DNA of 64,000 nt from contig NZ_JAESWC010000001.1 in assembly GCF_016765585.1 (NCBI RefSeq), positions 124,001 to 188,000 of the forward strand, given 5' to 3'. Below are positions 59,525-64,000 of this stretch, piece by piece. The DNA comes from Clostridium rhizosphaerae (GTDB lineage: Bacteria; Bacillota; Clostridia; Clostridiales; Clostridiaceae). The notes under the pieces were generated by a model. It was not told the origin of the DNA and ran no database searches. It saw only the letters and a list, made by a program, of their open reading frames with translations. The position numbers were made by a program, and so were the translations under genes. The first letter of the stretch is position 1; every line of letters begins with the position of its first letter.

Positions 59525-60451
59525 CTAATAATTAGGGATTATTTCACCTTTTATAACTTGTCTTTGATAATTAATAACCTTAGCATCACTTATAAACTGC
59601 TTTAATATCTTTGTTATAAGCTCATTTCCACTGCAAACGACCAGAACAGCTTCTGTATCATTTTTTTCATAGTTATTTTCGTTTAAAGGGCAATATTTGA
59701 TATTGATTTTTCTTTCAATAATCTCATCCAGATTCCATACAGCCGCATCAATTTCTCTGTTAAGCAGCTTAGAAATTATTTGATTATAGGGCATCTCAAC
59801 CAATTGAATATTTTTACCTATACATTGATTTAAAGTTAAAATGTAATGATCAATGGAGCTCTTGTCTATTCCAACCTTCATACCATCTTCGATAAGCTTT
59901 TTACTGCTGTCGCCAAAAGCAATTACATGCTCATTAACATAACTATATTTGCCAAACTTCATTGCTACTTCCAAATTTATATTCTCTTTTACTCCCTGCA
60001 GAGCTGCCAGCTTTGATACTATTGCAAAGTCATATCTTCCTTTTTCTAGAGCTCTAAGTCTTGTTTCCGCCCCTCTCATATAGGCAAGACCAAAGGAAAT
60101 TTTTTTATCCTCCACAGATTTATACAATCCTGTTGCAAGCCCTTCATAAAGCTTTGAATATGGTAGAGGCATTACCCCCATTATTGTACCTATATCCGCA
60201 AACTCGCAAAGCTTCTCATAGTCTATTGATGTAATAAAGGTTCCTAAATGTCCTCTTGGCTCAAGTCCTATAGCTCTGCTTTTTTCCAGTAGCTTTATTG
60301 CAGCCTGAACAGTACCTCTTGCAACCTCAAACTTCTCGGAATAGTCCCTTACCGTTCCTATCCTGTCCCCTTCCTTTAATGTCAAAAGCTCTTTTGCTAT
60401 GTTTATAGTTACCATGCCGCTCTTTTGCATAAGTTTTACATCTGAATTCAT
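59525..60451 (-). CDS. yhfZ: YhfZ-like transcriptional regulator (GntR-type HTH)
   Basis: The 308-residue regulator has an N-terminal GntR-like winged helix (residues 15-70; GDRIGTVRDYSEKFEVARGT, then VQAAIKLLEKSRAIGLEPRG) and a periplasmic-binding-protein-like sensor domain (about 85-300), the YhfZ form. It is the first gene of the operon. A 16-bp palindrome overlaps its leader just before the ATG and recurs upstream of the serine hydrolase gene, so it probably represses both units. AGGTGA precedes the ATG. Confidence 0.88.
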   Translation of the reverse strand: MNSDVKLMQKSGMVTINIAKELLTLKEGDRIGTVRDYSEKFEVARGTVQAAIKLLEKSRAIGLEPRGHLGTFITSIDYEKLCEFADIGTIMGVMPLPYSKLYEGLATGLYKSVEDKKISFGLAYMRGAETRLRALEKGRYDFAIVSKLAALQGVKENINLEVAMKFGKYSYVNEHVIAFGDSSKKLIEDGMKVGIDKSSIDHYILTLNQCIGKNIQLVEMPYNQIISKLLNREIDAAVWNLDEIIERKINIKYCPLNENNYEKNDTEAVLVVCSGNELITKILKQFISDAKVINYQRQVIKGEIIPNY

Positions 60452-60464
60452 TTAATCACCTAAT

Positions 60465-60480
60465 GTACAAAATTTTGTAT
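60465..60480. promoter_or_regulatory. Operator palindrome before yhfZ
   Basis: GTACAAAATTTTGTAT, 15 of 16 positions symmetric, 13 bp before the yhfZ start. The perfect form lies at 62247 before the serine hydrolase gene. Probable YhfZ binding site. Confidence 0.7.
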
Positions 60481-60563
60481 TTTGTTTTCTAGTAATATGT
60501 CTATGAATAAATGAGCTGATTAATTACTAAAATTTATGTCATTGGTATCAAAATAAAAAATTA

Positions 60564-60611
60564 AGGGCTGTTGCAAAACACGGAAGATTTATGGTGTTTT
60601 GCAACAACCCT
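60564..60611 (-). terminator. Long-stem terminator after the serine hydrolase gene
   Basis: AGGGCTGTTGCAAAACAC pairs with GTGTTTTGCAACAACCCT over 18 bp with one G-T pair. T-rich runs follow on both strands. It lies 13 bases past the hydrolase stop. Confidence 0.85.
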
Positions 60612-60624
60612 ATTTTTATTTTGT

Positions 60625-62220
60625 TTAATTATTAATGGATTGGTAAACTAAGTTAGAAATATTTTTACAGAAAGTAAATGTGCTTGGATATGACTGCTTG
60701 CTATTTAAACCATTATTTTGCTTATTAGTAAGAACGATGATTTGGAGATTATATTGAGGGTCGAATATAACGTGTGTTCCTGTGAAACCATTGTGTCCAA
60801 AAGCAGTTGATGAAGGCTTACCTCCCTCCATAAAGGAACCCATATAGGACATATCAAACTCAAAACCATATCCCCGGTTGCTGTAATGACGTGTAGCAAA
60901 CTCATCAATAACAGCTTTATCATATACCTTTGTTGTATCATAGCCGCCACCGTTAAGCATTGCCTGACCTAATACAGCCAAATCTCCTGTAGTTGAGAAT
61001 AAGCCTGCGTGCCCTGCTACACCACCATTTGCATAAAAGCTGTTTCCATCATTAACTTCACCAACTAGTGTATATTTTCTCCATTGAGTAAAATCTTCAA
61101 AATTAACATCTACAGGATACGGCTTGCCTGTCTTTACCATATTCTCTTCATATGGATTTCCCCAAGAGGTAGCTGCTATTCTATCTCTTAGACTTACCGG
61201 AGGAGTAAACATGCTGTCCTTCATTCCAAGAGGTGAGTAAATTTTATTCTCCACATACTGATCTAAGGTCTGTCCTGTTATTTTTTCAACTACAAACCCT
61301 AGTGTCATAAAGCTAAAGTCGCTATATTTATACTGTGATCCAGTTGGATACTCCAAAGGAAGGTTGCAAATAAACTTCAATTCATCCGCTGGGGTATTAC
61401 CATAATACCAGGTTGGCTTCCAAGGTGTCAGTCCAGAGGTATGAGTCAGCAAATCTTTAATTTTTACATTTTCTTTTCCATTCTTTGCAAATTCGGGTAT
61501 ATACTTAGTAACCGTATCATCAACATTTAACTTACCTTCCGAAACTAATTTCATTATGGCCTGTGTTGTCGCCATTACCTTGGTACATGAAGCCATATCG
61601 AAAAGCGTATCGGTTGTCATCACTCTAGGATTATCTAATAACTTTCCCATATCATATTTTTGCGCATAACCATAAGCGGCATTCTTAACGATAATACCGT
61701 TTCTAGCAACTAGCACTACTGCTCCGGGAGTAATTCCGCTATTTATGCCATCATTTACTGCAGAATCTATTTTATTTAATATATCGCTATTCATGCCTGC
61801 TTCAGATGGTACACCATCCTTCAATGTCAAATACGGAACAACAACCTTTGTACTGTCTTTTCCTGTTGTTCTTATTTCTATTTTATTTTCACCTTCATTG
61901 ACATATTGACCTATATTAACTTCAATTACCTCCCCTGAGGGCTTATGAATATACGGTGAAACGTTTACTTTCTGATCATTAACATACAAAAGCATAATTC
62001 CCTTTTGCTTATCCTGAATATATATCTTTCCTTCACCTTTGTGTCCTAGAAATTTGCCTGAATACTGTGTGTTCTCTCGATCCAAGCTAACTACAATCTG
62101 ACCTGACAATTTTGAGAAATCATTTGTATTTGCAGTTCCAGCATGAGAAGGTGTAGCTACAGAAGTTGTAAGGACTAGTGCAGCAGCTACTAAAAGACCA
62201 ATAACCTTTTTCTTTAACAT
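60625..62220 (-). CDS. Secreted beta-lactamase-family serine hydrolase
   Basis: The 531-residue protein has a signal peptide (KKKVIGLLVAAALVLTTSVA, cut near ATPSHA), an N-terminal beta-rich domain of about 110 residues, and a class C beta-lactamase/PBP4*-type domain with nucleophile Ser in SCTK, the second motif YSD and the third motif HNG. Such enzymes act as D,D-peptidases, esterases or peptidases rather than drug-degrading lactamases. It lies directly upstream of the yhf operon and carries the perfect copy of the yhfZ operator, so its product may release the substrate of that pathway outside the cell. Confidence 0.9.
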   Translation of the reverse strand: MLKKKVIGLLVAAALVLTTSVATPSHAGTANTNDFSKLSGQIVVSLDRENTQYSGKFLGHKGEGKIYIQDKQKGIMLLYVNDQKVNVSPYIHKPSGEVIEVNIGQYVNEGENKIEIRTTGKDSTKVVVPYLTLKDGVPSEAGMNSDILNKIDSAVNDGINSGITPGAVVLVARNGIIVKNAAYGYAQKYDMGKLLDNPRVMTTDTLFDMASCTKVMATTQAIMKLVSEGKLNVDDTVTKYIPEFAKNGKENVKIKDLLTHTSGLTPWKPTWYYGNTPADELKFICNLPLEYPTGSQYKYSDFSFMTLGFVVEKITGQTLDQYVENKIYSPLGMKDSMFTPPVSLRDRIAATSWGNPYEENMVKTGKPYPVDVNFEDFTQWRKYTLVGEVNDGNSFYANGGVAGHAGLFSTTGDLAVLGQAMLNGGGYDTTKVYDKAVIDEFATRHYSNRGYGFEFDMSYMGSFMEGGKPSSTAFGHNGFTGTHVIFDPQYNLQIIVLTNKQNNGLNSKQSYPSTFTFCKNISNLVYQSINN

Positions 62221-62246
62221 TCCCTTTCCCCCTAAAAATTTCTATC

Positions 62247-62262
62247 GTACAAAATTTTGTAC
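62247..62262. promoter_or_regulatory. Operator palindrome before the serine hydrolase gene
   Basis: GTACAAAATTTTGTAC is a perfect 16-bp palindrome 26 bp before the ATG. It matches the site before yhfZ at 15 of 16 bases. Confidence 0.75.
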
Positions 62263-62397
62263 TTTGATAAAGGAGATATACTCCTATAACATATTTATGA
62301 GTCATTCTTAAAATTAATGACCCTAACTCTTTTTTTTACAAACTTATTGGAATAACTCTATGTTTATATTTATTAATGTTGTTATGCAAAAACAAAA

Positions 62398-62435
62398 GAC
62401 TGTACTCAAAGCCCATAATACAGCTTAAAGTACAG
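62398..62435. other. Inverted repeat in the 62221-62878 gap
   Basis: CTGTACT and AGTACAG, about 22 bases apart, form a stem downstream of the regulator remnant. No T-run of note. The 658-bp gap otherwise holds the operator at 62247 and the remnant at 62524-62759. Confidence 0.3.
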
Positions 62436-62523
62436 CCCATTCATCCCGATTTATAAATATATCACTTAACACGCAAGCCTGTCCTCCATATTCTTATCTC
62501 AATATCCCCTTAACCTTTTATAT

Positions 62524-62759
62524 CTATACTATGAATCTATATCCCGCTACCCATACAGTCTCAATATACTGCGGATTAGATATATCCGATTCTATCTTAT
62601 TTCTTAATCTTGCTATATGAATTTATATCTTATTAGTTCCGTGCCTTTATACAATGCTCTGCGGGTTCTCTTGAATCCAGTTTGACTACAGGGGCTTAGA
62701 AATAAATCTTTTAAATTTTCTATAACTGTAGTAGAATCTTCAGTGTAAAACTCTAGCAT
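62524..62759 (-). pseudogene. Remnant of an OmpR-type response regulator
   Basis: The distal part (62524-62622) reads IHIARLRNKIESDISNPQYI and then ETVWVAGYRFIV before a stop, the typical C-terminal end of an OmpR-family winged-helix domain. Upstream a ribosome site (AGGAGG) and ATG at 62759 open 48 codons (MLEFYTEDSTTVIENLKDLF and onward) in another frame, not recognised as part of that family. The receiver domain is missing. This is a deleted or rearranged gene. Confidence 0.7.
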
Positions 62760-62878
62760 ATATGCTTCCTCCTATCATTAAGATTGGGCGTGCTTTTTTA
62801 ATGATAAGTTAGCATGATTACTAGAGTTTTTCTATTTGTAAATAATGCTATTGATTTTAACTAGCATAATAACTTAAT

Positions 62879-63106
62879 TTAAAATAACAAAATAATATGA
62901 TATAAAACATAAACTGCAGCAATTAAAATTAGAGTAGCTCCTGCAAGAATTCCAACAGCCTTGATTGGATTCTTAACTTCATTTTCATCATAGTGTTTTG
63001 AAGCTCTGTTAGACTTTTCTTTAACGATATTGCCTGTCATAGCATGAATTCCCGAGTAGTTTCTTCTTGTCTGTTCCGATACTTCTTTTCCCTTGTCTTC
63101 TGACAC
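62879..63106 (-). CDS. Small tail-anchored membrane protein, 75 aa
   Basis: The 75-residue product has a polar, charged N-terminal part and one C-terminal membrane segment (VGILAGATLILIAAVYVLYH). The GTG start follows TTGGGGATGG, a usable ribosome site. No family is recognised. It stands alone on the minus strand. Confidence 0.55.
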   Translation of the reverse strand: MSEDKGKEVSEQTRRNYSGIHAMTGNIVKEKSNRASKHYDENEVKNPIKAVGILAGATLILIAAVYVLYHIILLF

Positions 63107-63186
63107 AAAACCATCCCCAATACTTATTTACCAAATTATAACATACTGGAATATAAAATCAAATGGGATTTCCTGTCAGCATCTAT

Positions 63187-63495
63187 TTATTTCTTAGCTG
63201 CAGCATCCTTTGCTTTGTAAAAAAGCTTCTTTTGCTTCATATAGTCAATAGCCTTGGTTTTATTCCTTTGCTCTGAAACATATTCTCCCTCGTTCTTAAC
63301 TCTGTAATAGTAATTAAACCTTTCCTCAGACAAGATCCCTACTGAAACTGCTTCTTTAACTGCGCAGCCAGGTTCAATAGTATGAGTACAGTTAGAAAAT
63401 CTGCAATTCTTAGATAATTCCAGTATATCCTCAAACTCATCCTCTAAGTTTTCTACTGAATCTAAAATTTCCAATACCTTTTTATTAAATCTCAC
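63187..63495 (-). pseudogene. rsgA: C-terminal fragment of RsgA-type ribosome GTPase
   Basis: The 102-residue frame reads FEDILELSKNCRFSNCTHTI and then EPGCAVKEAVSVGILSEERF, the zinc-binding C-terminal domain of RsgA/YjeQ (Cys-x4-Cys-x-His-x5-Cys). The OB-fold and circularly permuted GTPase parts (about 200 residues) are absent upstream. It starts with GTG and a modest ribosome site, so a short product is possible, but it cannot act as the GTPase. Most likely it is a truncated second copy. Confidence 0.75.
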
Positions 63496-63550
63496 CCTTC
63501 AACCACCTTATATAACTTAATAATACCTTACAGTTATTAATTGAGAAGAA

Positions 63551-64000
63551 TTATTTTACCCAGCTGACTACATATTCTGTATTTTCGTCCAAAGCTTTAA
63601 TGTCAGGCTGAACCTTCTTAAAGCTTCCGTTAATACCAGCTTCTTTTAAAGTTAAATCAAGATGGCACATAGCAATCCCAATATCTACTCTCTGCATATC
63701 GAATCCCATACCCTTGCTGTAACCTGGTGTATGTTTAATATAGATATGAAGGCTGTCCCCTTCTTTTACTATTCTCCAAGGCTGCTTGTTTGAAGCTGAA
63801 GGAGCAAGTTTTACCATTTCTAAAGCATCTTTATAAACTCCGGCTTCACTTTCTGTCAAAGTCTTATCGAAGCTTTCATTATAGAACAATTCTTCAAAGC
63901 TTTTTCTGTTCTTTGAACCTGCTACAGTTCTCATTAAAGAACCTATTACTCCTTCCTTTTCTCTAGGGTAGCCTATTGGTGTTACTATAGGTAAAATTTC
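63551..64000 (-). CDS. Nitroreductase-family protein, N-terminus beyond window
   Basis: The last 149 residues of a flavin-dependent nitroreductase-like protein (TM1586 type). KLAPSASNKQPWRIVKEGDS is the typical FMN-binding region, and GFDMQRVDIGIAMCHLDLTL is the conserved helix near the end. The frame is open to the window edge, with PIVTPIGYPREKEGVIGSLM upstream of the first ATG, so that ATG is internal. Partner substrates cannot be told. Confidence 0.85.
   Translation of the reverse strand, partial: EILPIVTPIGYPREKEGVIGSLMRTVAGSKNRKSFEELFYNESFDKTLTESEAGVYKDALEMVKLAPSASNKQPWRIVKEGDSLHIYIKHTPGYSKGMGFDMQRVDIGIAMCHLDLTLKEAGINGSFKKVQPDIKALDENTEYVVSWVK

Noticed and set aside
60625-62220. True beta-lactamase resistance gene
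   Set aside because: The extra N-terminal domain, length and link to the yhf operator fit a PBP4*-type peptidase or esterase better than a drug-hydrolysing enzyme.

Overview
The window looks like chromosomal DNA of a Clostridium-type Firmicute. It is strongly AT-rich, has strong AGGAGG ribosome sites with frequent TTG and some GTG starts, Gram-positive style lipoproteins, stem-plus-T-run terminators, and families common in clostridia (LytS/LytTR, HelD, isolated arginine deiminase, DUF1846, MocR/YczE). No rRNA, tRNA, CRISPR array, intact insertion sequence or phage module was found. Several genes are broken remnants.

Layout. 1-5.4 kb is a probable defence island: the end of a TIR-like effector gene that looks damaged, a zinc-ribbon membrane protein, an unknown protein, and a PLD nuclease/SF2 helicase/DUF3427 protein. 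5.6-9.5 kb holds an OFA-family MFS carrier with a LytS-type sensor kinase and LytTR regulator; two direct repeats spaced like an E. coli YpdB site lie upstream of the carrier. 9.7-16.4 kb holds DUF1846, a soluble PocR-domain chemoreceptor, a LysR/DUF4865 divergent pair, a ROK repressor behind a 44-bp palindrome, and a HAD phosphatase. 16.5-25.6 kb is a mosaic of small monocistronic genes (membrane peptides, a prenyl transferase, a GNAT enzyme, LysR/YoaK, a nucleotidyltransferase, secreted or lipoprotein genes). Three of these units share one promoter sequence, and two carry a boxA-like sequence. 25.6-30.9 kb has a membrane chemoreceptor, a RidA protein, YczE and its MocR regulator. 31-39.7 kb is an expanded relative of the E. 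coli ynj cluster: YnjE-like rhodanese lipoprotein, CDP-alcohol transferase, two VTT proteins, an Fe-S/CCG oxidoreductase and a YnjBCD-like ABC importer. 39.8-44.8 kb has arginine deiminase, PssA starting at ATT, a foreign-looking ABC-2 permease fragment and HelD. 45-51.2 kb has a SigY-like ECF operon, its divergent ABC exporter (both with the same ECF promoter) and tldD/tldE. 51.7-62.2 kb is a complete relative of the uncharacterised E. coli yhf cluster (yhfZYUT, php, yhfS, yhfX, yhfW) with an extra amidase-like gene. A serine hydrolase gene next to it carries the same 16-bp palindrome as yhfZ. The right edge holds remnants (OmpR-type regulator, RsgA C-terminus) and a nitroreductase cut by the window.

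The most unusual item is a family of about 90-bp structured repeats lying directly before start codons. Each has two hairpins and is bounded on both sides by a Shine-Dalgarno-like AAAGGAGG. The 3' copy is the ribosome site actually used by the downstream gene. Copies occur before the HAD, RidA, MocR, ABC exporter, tldD and yhfS genes, sometimes in tandem or nested, and their stems show compensating base changes. This suggests either a small mobile element that targets ribosome binding sites or a dispersed 5'-UTR RNA element. The 263-bp giant palindrome at 20.9-21.2 kb has loop sequences resembling those of this family.
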